From: Shewanella olleyana | Lineage (GTDB): Bacteria > Pseudomonadota > Gammaproteobacteria > Enterobacterales > Shewanellaceae | Reading direction: 5' to 3' | Assembly (NCBI RefSeq): GCF_023283825.1 | Contig: NZ_JAKILD010000001.1 | Coordinates: 248,001 to 312,000 of the forward strand | DNA: 64,000 nt | Shown here: in pieces, positions 27,250 through 35,445 of the stretch | How the letters are laid out: every line of letters begins with the position of its first letter | Position numbering within the stretch: position 1 is the first letter of the stretch | The notes under the pieces: generated by a model | Database searches by the model: none | What the model was told of the DNA's origin: nothing | Seen by the model: only the letters and a program-made list of their open reading frames with translations | Translations under genes and position numbers: made by a program

Positions 27250-27265
27250 TAAGATAAGGATATCA

Positions 27266-28291
27266 ATGCAGCAAGAGTCGGGTTACAAAGCGAATATGAT
27301 GGTTGGGGATCAATGTTACCCAGCTTTTGAATTACGTAATTTGCTCAATTTTATCGAAGATCACCTTGGTGAAACTGTTGCTGCAGATATCTATTGTAAA
27401 TTGGGCTTAGGACCATTAGAACTGAATGCCATGCAGTTTGTTTATGTATGGCAAGTTGAGTTTGCAATGGAGCAATTACGTTTACTGAGCCCTGATAAAG
27501 AAATTGGTGCACGTTTAGGTACCAGTTATCAAGTTGAATCCCTCGATGTACTACTGCCTTTTTTTGACCAGTTCACTACCTTAGGTCAGTGCCTTAAATT
27601 CGTCATTCAAAATCCTGATTTAGCAGGCAGTTTTGCAGATACCTTAGTGCGGATTGAAGATGATAAGTTGTGGGTGCGATGGCTTAATACTGGCAAAGTT
27701 TCAGCTGATAAATTTGCCTTTCAGTTTCAGCACAGTGTGTGCGCTTTATTAGGCGCTGCAAGACAGTTAGTTGATAATCCAGTATTTATTGATCAAATTC
27801 ATTTAGCCTCACCAAGTTGCAATACTGACTACCTGACTCAAGAAACTGGCGCAACAATCACCTTTGATTGTGATTTTTTTGAGTGGGGACTAAATATCGG
27901 GGTATTAGATTTTCCGTTAGCCTATCAATTTGAGCAAGTTAACAGCGAAAAAGCGGCACCTGACAGTATTTCGTTTATTGATAATGTGCTGACTGCTATT
28001 CGCCACAGCATGCCAAACCCACCGAAATTAGAACAGTTTGCCTTAACGATACATATGAGCGATCGAAGTTTTCGGCGTAAGTTATCTGCAGCAGGGACAA
28101 GCTATCAAAAGTTAGTCGACCAAGTTCGTTGCCAAGCGGCAATCAATTTAATCTTGGCCGATAAAATGTCTGTTGAAGATATTGCTGAAACACTTGGTTA
28201 TGGAGATGTGAGCCATTTCAGACAAAGCTTTAAGCATTGGTTAGGTTACCCTCCTGGTCACTTTTTACGGCTTAACCAATTGGCAAATTAA
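27266..28291 (+). CDS. AraC-family regulator (OruR/ArgR-like architecture)
   Basis: A 341-residue regulator with the long N-terminal domain of the Arabinose_bd/OruR group (residues 1-230) and an AraC-type double helix-turn-helix at the C terminus (LTIHMSDRSFRRKL... VEDIAETLGYGDVSHFRQSFKHW). The frame is open earlier, from a GTG inside sohB, but the ATG at 27266 has an AAGGA ribosome site. It follows sohB closely and may be co-transcribed. The effector is unknown. Confidence 0.88.
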   Translation: MQQESGYKANMMVGDQCYPAFELRNLLNFIEDHLGETVAADIYCKLGLGPLELNAMQFVYVWQVEFAMEQLRLLSPDKEIGARLGTSYQVESLDVLLPFFDQFTTLGQCLKFVIQNPDLAGSFADTLVRIEDDKLWVRWLNTGKVSADKFAFQFQHSVCALLGAARQLVDNPVFIDQIHLASPSCNTDYLTQETGATITFDCDFFEWGLNIGVLDFPLAYQFEQVNSEKAAPDSISFIDNVLTAIRHSMPNPPKLEQFALTIHMSDRSFRRKLSAAGTSYQKLVDQVRCQAAINLILADKMSVEDIAETLGYGDVSHFRQSFKHWLGYPPGHFLRLNQLAN

Positions 28292-28343
28292 TAAACTAAA
28301 TAGTTAGCTTGAAAATATTCCTCTAAAGTCTAAAGTCTAAAGC

Positions 28344-29720
28344 TTATTCGCACACTCCAATGCTAGGGGACATGCTATCTATCCATTGCTTAACTAATTC
28401 GGTTCCTTCCGTATGGATAATCTCACGGCCTATTGGTGGCATTTTGTCTTTTGGAGACGATAATATCTGTCGATAATGTAATATCGAGCGTTCAGCATTT
28501 CCTGGCACTATGTCATATGACAACCCATTAGGGCCACCATCCCATCCTGGAGGCTGCTTACAAATGCCGTACTCAAAGCTTGTGTGATCAATAAAATAGC
28601 TTAATCGTAAACCTGAAATACTCGCAAAACCCTGTTTATTATGACAATGAGCACAATTTATATCTAAATATCCTTTAGCACGATTGGTTAAGCTGGCTTG
28701 ATTATTTTCAAGCGTATGTGATTTATCAACGGTATTTAAATCCGGCAGTAAACTAAGCATGTTTTCATCTGCCCAAAAAGTCAGTTGGTTAGTTTTATTG
28801 CCATTACTTAGGGTTATTTCTCGATTCAGTAAGTGTGCTTTTACACCTATGGGGTTAATACGGCTGATGTCATTTTCATTAATTTGATGACAGATCTTAC
28901 ATTCAACCTTGCTGGGAATATGATAATCGAAAGTGATGGAATCACCTTGATTATTTAATGTATGAGTTACATCCGCTCCTGCAATAATGAGTGATGCGTT
29001 TTCTTGCTGCCATTGGTAGGTTAATGCTGTCCAGCCTGCTTCTCGGCGGATCATTAACCGTGTTTCAATCAACTTTTCGTTATTTGCACCACTTAATTGA
29101 GTATCGAATGGTAACGCAAAGGTTTTAGCTAAAACACTGCCGACAGGCAAGGTAAATACTTGCTGTGGATTAAACACCATTGATTGATTATCAGGTAGAA
29201 AAATAAACCGATATTTACTGGCATAATTTGAGAAGAGCTCAGTGGACAGTTGATAGTTGATGCCGGGTGTCGTTGGAGAATGAGTCGGCAAGCTTGGATC
29301 GGTAAATAAACCGTAGTCGCTTAAGTTAGGGCAGTCTTTAGACATCAAAGCGGTCCAATTCACTTCTGAACTCGATTGCTGACAAACATCATCTGAGGTA
29401 TCAGGTTGCTCTGGTGTCGTTGGTGTTGCAGGCGTAGAGGGCGTAGAAGGAACTTCAGTATTCGAACTACCACTCTCAGAACTATCACTTCCAGAACCGC
29501 CACATGCCATTAATATTGAAGTTAGAGAAATGATTAATAGATTCTTTTTCCATATGCTCTCTTTCCATACACTCTTTGTCCATAAAGTCTGGCCCAAACC
29601 TCTTTGATTCAAACCTCTTTGATTCAAATCTCTTCGATTTAAAACACTTCTATTCAATGATTTCTGACTCAATAGAGTCTGTTTCAAAAAACTGGCTTCG
29701 ATATGGATGGAATAAAACAT
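28344..29720 (-). CDS. Diheme-type lipoprotein of unknown function (TIGR03806/HNE_0200 family)
   Basis: A 458-residue exported lipoprotein; lipobox SILMACG with Cys73. The mature part begins with a Gly/Ser/Pro/Thr linker, then a domain shared with the C-terminal half of the next upstream gene, with cues SDYGLF, YRFIFLPD, CKICH and CAHCH. The two CxxCH motifs suggest covalent heme. The ATG at 29720 has an AGGA ribosome site eight bases away. This leaves an unusually long region of about 58 residues before the hydrophobic signal core, built from 15-bp repeats. It is a paralogue of the C-terminal half of the beta-helix protein, from which it is separated by a terminator. Function unknown. Confidence 0.8.
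   Translation of the reverse strand: MFYSIHIEASFLKQTLLSQKSLNRSVLNRRDLNQRGLNQRGLGQTLWTKSVWKESIWKKNLLIISLTSILMACGGSGSDSSESGSSNTEVPSTPSTPATPTTPEQPDTSDDVCQQSSSEVNWTALMSKDCPNLSDYGLFTDPSLPTHSPTTPGINYQLSTELFSNYASKYRFIFLPDNQSMVFNPQQVFTLPVGSVLAKTFALPFDTQLSGANNEKLIETRLMIRREAGWTALTYQWQQENASLIIAGADVTHTLNNQGDSITFDYHIPSKVECKICHQINENDISRINPIGVKAHLLNREITLSNGNKTNQLTFWADENMLSLLPDLNTVDKSHTLENNQASLTNRAKGYLDINCAHCHNKQGFASISGLRLSYFIDHTSFEYGICKQPPGWDGGPNGLSYDIVPGNAERSILHYRQILSSPKDKMPPIGREIIHTEGTELVKQWIDSMSPSIGVCE
29550..29681 (-). repeat. In-frame 15-bp minisatellite in the lipoprotein N-terminal region
   Basis: About nine degenerate 15-bp units. The best two read TTGAATCAAAGAGGT, back to back; flanking units decay. 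They encode pentapeptides such as LNQRG, LNRRD and later KSVWK, ESIWK. All units keep the frame. Confidence 0.85.
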
Positions 29721-29846
29721 TGGCGTTATCCTGCTTTCATTTTGAAAAAGAACAAATAAAAAGAACAAATAAAAAGAACTGGGGAAAGAATTAACAATAA
29801 TAAAAACGACAATAAAAACGGGTAAGTGTTTTAAATTAGAGAAACA

Positions 29847-29879
29847 AAAGAGGATGAACCTAAGTTCATCCTCTTTTTA
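29847..29879 (-). terminator. Bidirectional terminator after the beta-helix lipoprotein gene
   Basis: A 13-bp perfect stem (AAAGAGGATGAAC / GTTCATCCTCTTT) with CTAA loop, 9 bases beyond the stop codon of the minus-strand gene. It separates the two related lipoprotein genes into two transcripts. Confidence 0.9.
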
Positions 29880-29887
29880 AAGGCATA

Positions 29888-32536
29888 CTAAGAACAAGAC
29901 GCCGCTGGTAATCGCTTAATCCATTCGTTGATTAAGGCTACACCTTCATCATGAGACAAACTGCGACCAATTTCAGGCATTCTATCGCCTGGATCGTTAC
30001 TTTCCATGCGGAAGTGTAAAATCGACTCCTCAGGGTTACCTGGCACAACATCATAACCTAAGGTGCCACCACCATAAGCCACAGGTGACTTACACGTACC
30101 ATGAGAAAACCCAGCATCCTCAGCATAGCTGCGCCAATACTCAAGTTTTAAGCCCGTGTTTGATGCATTGCCTTCTGGTCGATGACAATGTGCACAGTTA
30201 ATATCCAAGTAACCTTTAGCTGCTGCCATTAATTCTGTATCTGACATTGATGCAATACTATCTTCATCTCCGTCTTGATACTCTGGTACCATATCGACAT
30301 CAGTCAATGTCGGTAGGCCTTGTAATATGCCTGCTGATTGCCACTTAGTTAATTGATTCATGCTGCCATCACTGTAAGCATAATCTCGATTTAAGTGACG
30401 TGCTTTTGGCCCAATAGGCATAAACACCGCATTGCTATCAGCATCAGCTTTAAATTGATGACATTGCTTACACTGATTCATGCTAGGAACAACATAATCA
30501 AAACTGAGCATTTCACCTTTATGAGTGACTTGTTTACCCTGAATCGCCCCAGCTTTTGCCAATACGGCATCGGATTTATCGGCTTTCCAAACATAAGGGA
30601 GTGCACTCCAACCCGTTTCACGGTGGATTAGCAGTCGAGTCTCAATTAAGTCTTCATTTGCAAAACCGCGCATGTTGGTATCTTCAGGAAGTGCAAATGT
30701 TTTACTGATCACTGTGCCCACAGGGAAATCAAATGATTCATTTTCACTGTAATCGGCTATTGTGCCGTCGGGTAAATACACAAAGCGATATTTAGTGGCG
30801 TGATCAGTAAATAATGGCGTATTGAGATCGTAAGGTAGGCCATTAGAGTTGGGTGCTGCGGTGGGGTTAGCCATGTCGGCAAACAGATTATAATCTGACA
30901 GGTTAGGGCAGTTGGCTTTGAGTAGCGCATCCCAGCTGACATTGCTGCCAGTAGCTTCACATAAACTTAAATCGCCATCACCTTCAAGGCCTCCTTCGCC
31001 TTCGCCAATCGAACCACCGCCACCGATTAAGATGCCGCCATCACAACCTTCTGTTTCATCATCAACACCACAGCCGAAGATTTCATCGCCAAAAGTAACG
31101 GTATGAACCGGTAAGCTAATTTGTGAACAAGCTAAAAGGTCTTCTTGAGGAGCTTGAAACAATGCTTCTGGCAAGTTTTGATCTGTATTTGAATTCGCAT
31201 ATAAGCGACCCACACTGACATCGCCATTGTTGATGATACAAGTGTTATCACTGCCGTCTTCTGCGAAAGGTAATTCTTGTAAACCGAGATAAGCCGCTGT
31301 GCCATTATTGGATAATGCTTCACCTAAACCATCGTAAATAATACCTGGCATTTTCCCATGAGTGAGTACGTAAGCTTTAATAATGTCATCAATCAAATGA
31401 CCATTAGGTTTTTGGCCGTAATCACTGATGTTATTGTCATGCACATGAATATTTCTTGGGGTTGCACGCCAGCCATCACTAATGGCCTGTCCAGGCTGAG
31501 CATAGTTAGCAACAAACGTGCTGATATCTCTTTCTGCCACGAAGAAACTGGTTACGGCAACGGCTAAGCTGTCATGGTTACTAATGTCATTGTTGAATAC
31601 TTCAACATCATCCGTAGAAAGAATAATAACGCCTGTCCCAGGGGGAACAATGTGGACACCACCAGGGTTAGATGAACCATTGGCGAAGTTTTTGGTGTTG
31701 TTACTATGAATTTTATTATTAAACACACGAACACTTGAACCATATCTTTGGTTATTAATTGGTAAATCGAATACTAATACGCCACCTGTATTCCCTACAG
31801 CCTCGTTGTCATATACGTCAGCATATTTAGAGTTTTCGATTTCGATACCAGCGACGTTCTCTTTGGCAATATTACGACGTACAACAATGTACTCTGACTG
31901 GCCGACATAAATACCTGCGTCTGCGCTACCGCGAACATAGGTATCTTCAATGAGGATATTTTCACATTCAACAGGATAAAGGCCGTAAGCCCCATTATCT
32001 TTATCTAGTTCACCCTCCCAAATGGTTGCCAGCCTTCTTAAGATAATACCGTTGGTATTTTTAAGTTTAATACCGTTATTCTTCGCTTCATTAACGGATA
32101 AATCTTGAATAATTATATTCACTGCGTTTTGAACGAAGATACCATCGCCAGAGTTTGCTTCTGAAAAATCCAGCACAGTTTCATCTTGCCCGTAGCCCAT
32201 AATGGTGACGTTTTTAGAAAACACACCATCGCCGTCAACATCCCCATCAAACAATAATGTCGACTCGATTTTAAAGTTACCCTTAGGAAGTACAATGACA
32301 TCATTACTTTGAGCATTGATTAAGGCTTCTTGAATACTGATAGTGAGGTTGTCGCCAGCTTCGACCATGATTGCACCTTCAGGGAAGGTTGGGCCGGTTT
32401 CTGCAGGCGGTTGAACGACTGGAGGGGTTTCGGTGATTGTGGGTTCATCGTCATCTGAACCACAACCCGACAAACTCATGGTGACTGCTGTTGCTACTAT
32501 GGTAGGCACCAGCCATGGCATCTTCTTGTTAAACAT
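29888..32536 (-). CDS. Fused parallel beta-helix / CxxCH-domain lipoprotein (TIGR03805+TIGR03806)
   Basis: An 882-residue predicted lipoprotein; lipobox SLSGCG with Cys25, followed by an acidic and Pro-rich linker. Residues about 60-400 are a right-handed parallel beta-helix, with repeats of the type GIFVQNAVNIIIQDLSV, GIKLKNTNGIILR and GIYVGQSEYIVVR. A Gly-rich linker (GGGGSIGEGEGG) at about 510-525 joins a second domain holding CKQCH and CAHCH. I recall that these two families usually occur as adjacent genes or fusions of unknown function. Beta-helices often bind or cut polysaccharides; that and heme attachment are inference. It is followed by a 13-bp terminator, then the paralogue. Confidence 0.83.
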   Translation of the reverse strand: MFNKKMPWLVPTIVATAVTMSLSGCGSDDDEPTITETPPVVQPPAETGPTFPEGAIMVEAGDNLTISIQEALINAQSNDVIVLPKGNFKIESTLLFDGDVDGDGVFSKNVTIMGYGQDETVLDFSEANSGDGIFVQNAVNIIIQDLSVNEAKNNGIKLKNTNGIILRRLATIWEGELDKDNGAYGLYPVECENILIEDTYVRGSADAGIYVGQSEYIVVRRNIAKENVAGIEIENSKYADVYDNEAVGNTGGVLVFDLPINNQRYGSSVRVFNNKIHSNNTKNFANGSSNPGGVHIVPPGTGVIILSTDDVEVFNNDISNHDSLAVAVTSFFVAERDISTFVANYAQPGQAISDGWRATPRNIHVHDNNISDYGQKPNGHLIDDIIKAYVLTHGKMPGIIYDGLGEALSNNGTAAYLGLQELPFAEDGSDNTCIINNGDVSVGRLYANSNTDQNLPEALFQAPQEDLLACSQISLPVHTVTFGDEIFGCGVDDETEGCDGGILIGGGGSIGEGEGGLEGDGDLSLCEATGSNVSWDALLKANCPNLSDYNLFADMANPTAAPNSNGLPYDLNTPLFTDHATKYRFVYLPDGTIADYSENESFDFPVGTVISKTFALPEDTNMRGFANEDLIETRLLIHRETGWSALPYVWKADKSDAVLAKAGAIQGKQVTHKGEMLSFDYVVPSMNQCKQCHQFKADADSNAVFMPIGPKARHLNRDYAYSDGSMNQLTKWQSAGILQGLPTLTDVDMVPEYQDGDEDSIASMSDTELMAAAKGYLDINCAHCHRPEGNASNTGLKLEYWRSYAEDAGFSHGTCKSPVAYGGGTLGYDVVPGNPEESILHFRMESNDPGDRMPEIGRSLSHDEGVALINEWIKRLPAASCS

Positions 32537-32776
32537 AGCATCTCCTGCTTTTTATTATTTATTTCCTACTCCTAAAGTTCCGCTAGAGGAGTGGATACGA
32601 TTTATTTCGTATGTTCTCCAACATGCCTTGTTTGATATGTTAATCAATGTGAGATCTGGCCACATTTATTTAACATGTGGTTTTGATGTTTATTACAGAG
32701 AGGAAAAATGGTTTGGAATAAAAAGTAGGAGAATATAAACGGCAGCGAGGCTACCGTTTATAAATAATAGAGATAG

Positions 32777-33844
32777 TTATACTTTGTAGCTAAGGTGTTG
32801 ATGGAAACCTATCGTTAAATTAACATGTTCTTTATCAAAGTCGATGTCGCTGATAAATTTGCGCATCGCATCTTCAACTTGGTTCATAAAACGGCCATAG
32901 CCACCATCTGAAATATTGCTATCATCAGCAACAATCACAAAGCGTATTGCTTCTGCGATGACGTTACCATCCCAATGACATATTGGACTTGCATCGATGG
33001 AGTTTGGGTCAAAACCAATCATTTGTAATTCATTGGTACTTTGTAAATCGTCGAACTTACTGTTACGCACTAAAGGGTATTTACCATTAGCAACTACTGC
33101 CAATTTATTGAGTTGTTTAGACTGAGCTGCTTCAATAAAGTTTTGGCAAACTTTTTGGTAGCTATCATTATAGTTTTCGTGCTTTTCTGCTAGAAGCTGA
33201 TTTTTAATTCGGCGACCTATTGGCATAGTGATCATAGCGTAAGAAAGGGCGCTGGCTTCTTCAGGTAATGGACAGTCACGATGTTGGTAACGACTGTTTA
33301 GTGCTCTTAACTTGTAGCCATAGGTTTCTTTGTGACCTTTATTTTTGGCATATAGGTCATAGGAAATATGTTGGTGATCGCGTATTTTAGTCGCTAGGCC
33401 TTGGACTGGTAATTGAGGCAATAAAGCTTGAGTAAACTCTCGGATCCGAGCGTGGAAGTTTGCAGCATTACTACGTATTTCATCTCCTGTCGCTAAAAAT
33501 ACTACCTTGAGTTTTTTAGCGCGATAATCGGCCACCATGTGTAAACTATTTGCTTCATGATATTCAGGGTTGTAGAAAAAGCGTAGCTGTTCTTGAGTTG
33601 AAAAACAGTAAACTTCGTTATGAAAACGAACAACAGGAAGCTTATCTGTCGCAACAACGTGAACATTATAAAGTTCAAATTTATCAGCAGTTTCAAAAAC
33701 AAGCTTACTAAACTCTTGGTAACAGCTTTCTAAGCTTTCATAATTTGCGATAAACTCATCAGTAAGTGGGAAACCAACGGTAATATATTGATTTTTTCTG
33801 GTCGTTGTAGGTAAGTAAACTTTCTTTTGACGACTGACGGACAT
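32777..33844 (-). CDS. DUF3083 family protein
   Basis: A 355-residue soluble protein, with no signal peptide or membrane segment. It resembles the Shewanella/Vibrio DUF3083 family as I remember it; function unknown. Two similar halves appear (ITVGFPLTDEF near the start, MITMPIGRRIKNQLL near 215), each followed by a VHVVATDKLPVVR-like or LAVVANGKYPLVR-like segment. This suggests an internal duplication. The frame runs 25 codons further up, but the ATG at 33844 has an AAGGAAA ribosome site. It stands alone between unrelated genes. Confidence 0.75.
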   Translation of the reverse strand: MSVSRQKKVYLPTTTRKNQYITVGFPLTDEFIANYESLESCYQEFSKLVFETADKFELYNVHVVATDKLPVVRFHNEVYCFSTQEQLRFFYNPEYHEANSLHMVADYRAKKLKVVFLATGDEIRSNAANFHARIREFTQALLPQLPVQGLATKIRDHQHISYDLYAKNKGHKETYGYKLRALNSRYQHRDCPLPEEASALSYAMITMPIGRRIKNQLLAEKHENYNDSYQKVCQNFIEAAQSKQLNKLAVVANGKYPLVRNSKFDDLQSTNELQMIGFDPNSIDASPICHWDGNVIAEAIRFVIVADDSNISDGGYGRFMNQVEDAMRKFISDIDFDKEHVNLTIGFHQHLSYKV

Positions 33845-34061
33845 AAGTTTTCCTTTTAGCCATAGTGTATTACCAATTAAAATTCGAAAAAGTGCATTTG
33901 AATTAGCACTTCTCATCATTGGTATGAGTCATTGTTATTATAATTGAAATGATAGTAACGTTTTAAACAAATCCATTTTGTTTAGTTTAATCTTTAAAGC
34001 TTAAAATAAAATTACTTTTTTGCTTTAATCGCTTACTTTAGTTGAAAAGTTTTAACCTTGA

Positions 34062-34727
34062 TTACTTTTTTAACGCATCTTTGATCCACGGCTGCATCCA
34101 TTGCGTAATTTGAGGTTGAGCCTCAACATTTGGGTGAATGCCGTCACGTTGCATTAAGTCGGGATTTGGGGCTATTTCCAACATAAAAAATGGGATCAAA
34201 GTAACATCGAACTCATCGGCAAGTTGATGGTATACGCCATTAAACATTGATGTGTATCTCGGACCATAATTTGGTGGCACCATGATCTCAGTGAGTAGAA
34301 CATCAGCGCCGCTCTCTTGAGACAAGCTAATGATTTTTGTAAGATTTGATTTCAGCTTGTTAGGCGGAAAACCGCGAAGGCCATCATTGCCACCCAGCTC
34401 TACAACAACGAGGTCAAAGTCAGTGGAAGCCAGTAGATTCGGGAGTCTTCGCAAACCACCAGCGGTGGTTTCACCACTGACTGAACCATTAATTATGTTG
34501 TATTCAGGGTGTTCATCACGTAACAATTGTACCCAACCTTGCTCTTCTGACATACCGTAACCTGCACTTAGACTATCACCTAAGATTAAAATCGTGGCAG
34601 CATAGCTAGAAGTAGAAATAAACATTGTTGATGCAACAAACAGAAATGCCGCAGTAAGCAGGCGTTTAGCTGGTAAATATAAGAAGGATCGTATGTCGAC
34701 TAATTTTGCAAATAATTCAAGTGCCAT
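34062..34727 (-). CDS. tesA: Multifunctional acyl-CoA thioesterase/lysophospholipase/arylesterase TesA
   Basis: A secreted GDSL/SGNH esterase: block I is LGDSLSAGYG with the nucleophile Ser, block III is GGNDGLRG, and block V is RDGIHPN with Asp and His. A signal peptide ends at SSYAA. The start is uncertain: after the ATG at 34727 there is no further standard start before the signal core, and this one leaves a long n-region and overlaps the divergent ybbA gene by 35 bases. The tesA/ybbA divergence is also seen in E. coli. The role is hydrolysis of fatty acyl thioesters and lysophospholipids in the periplasm. Confidence 0.9.
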   Translation of the reverse strand: MALELFAKLVDIRSFLYLPAKRLLTAAFLFVASTMFISTSSYAATILILGDSLSAGYGMSEEQGWVQLLRDEHPEYNIINGSVSGETTAGGLRRLPNLLASTDFDLVVVELGGNDGLRGFPPNKLKSNLTKIISLSQESGADVLLTEIMVPPNYGPRYTSMFNGVYHQLADEFDVTLIPFFMLEIAPNPDLMQRDGIHPNVEAQPQITQWMQPWIKDALKK

Positions 34728-35445
34728 TAATGTTACTAACCTCAATAAAACTGTAGTGACCCAAGAGGGAGAGCTTACTATCCTCAATGGCATTTATATG
34801 GATGTCAAGCAGGGTGACAGTATTGCGATCCTTGGTCCATCAGGTTCTGGTAAATCGACCTTACTCGGACTATTAGCAGCACTCGATACACCAACCTCAG
34901 GTGAAATCTTGCTTGATGGTCAGGCATTATCAGGACTGAACGAAGAACAAAAAGCGGCGCTACGTAAGCAAAAAGTCAGCTTTATTTTCCAATCCTTTAT
35001 GCTCGTTGACACCTTAACCGCCCTTGAAAACGTAATGCTGCCTGCAGAACTTGCAGGTGTCGCTAATGCACGTGAGAAAGCGGAAAACATGCTTGAGCGT
35101 GTTGGTTTATCACATCGTTTAACCCATTTACCTAAACAATTATCTGGTGGTGAGCAACAACGTGTTGCTATTGCACGTGCATTTATCTGTGAACCTAAAG
35201 TGCTATTTGCTGATGAACCAACAGGTAACTTGGACAGCGCCAACGGCGATAAAATTGCCGATATGCTGTTTGCTTTAAACCAAGAAAGCGACACAACCTT
35301 GGTACTGGTGACTCATGATTTAGAGCTCGCCAAGCGCTGTAAAAGACAATTAGTCATGGACAATGGCCACTTGTCAGAGCCAAATGCAGAGCAAAGCACT
35401 ACTGAACATAATACTACAAAGGCTGCGAATGAGGAGGCCTGCTAA
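34693..35445 (+). CDS. ybbA: ABC transporter ATP-binding protein YbbA
   Basis: A 250-residue ATPase of the LolD/MacB group. Walker A is GPSGSGKST, the signature is LSGGEQQRVAIARA, and Walker B is VLFADEPTGNLD. It pairs with the FtsX-type permease that starts at its last base. The E. coli counterpart lies next to tesA and is thought to belong to a lipoprotein or membrane-stress type MacB-like exporter. Ribosome site AAGGAT before ATG. Confidence 0.93.
   Translation: MSTNFANNSSAINVTNLNKTVVTQEGELTILNGIYMDVKQGDSIAILGPSGSGKSTLLGLLAALDTPTSGEILLDGQALSGLNEEQKAALRKQKVSFIFQSFMLVDTLTALENVMLPAELAGVANAREKAENMLERVGLSHRLTHLPKQLSGGEQQRVAIARAFICEPKVLFADEPTGNLDSANGDKIADMLFALNQESDTTLVLVTHDLELAKRCKRQLVMDNGHLSEPNAEQSTTEHNTTKAANEEAC

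Noticed and set aside
32637-32652. FNR-like inverted repeat upstream of the beta-helix lipoprotein gene
   Set aside because: The half sites TTGAT and ATCAA are six bases apart, not four, so it does not fit the FNR family.
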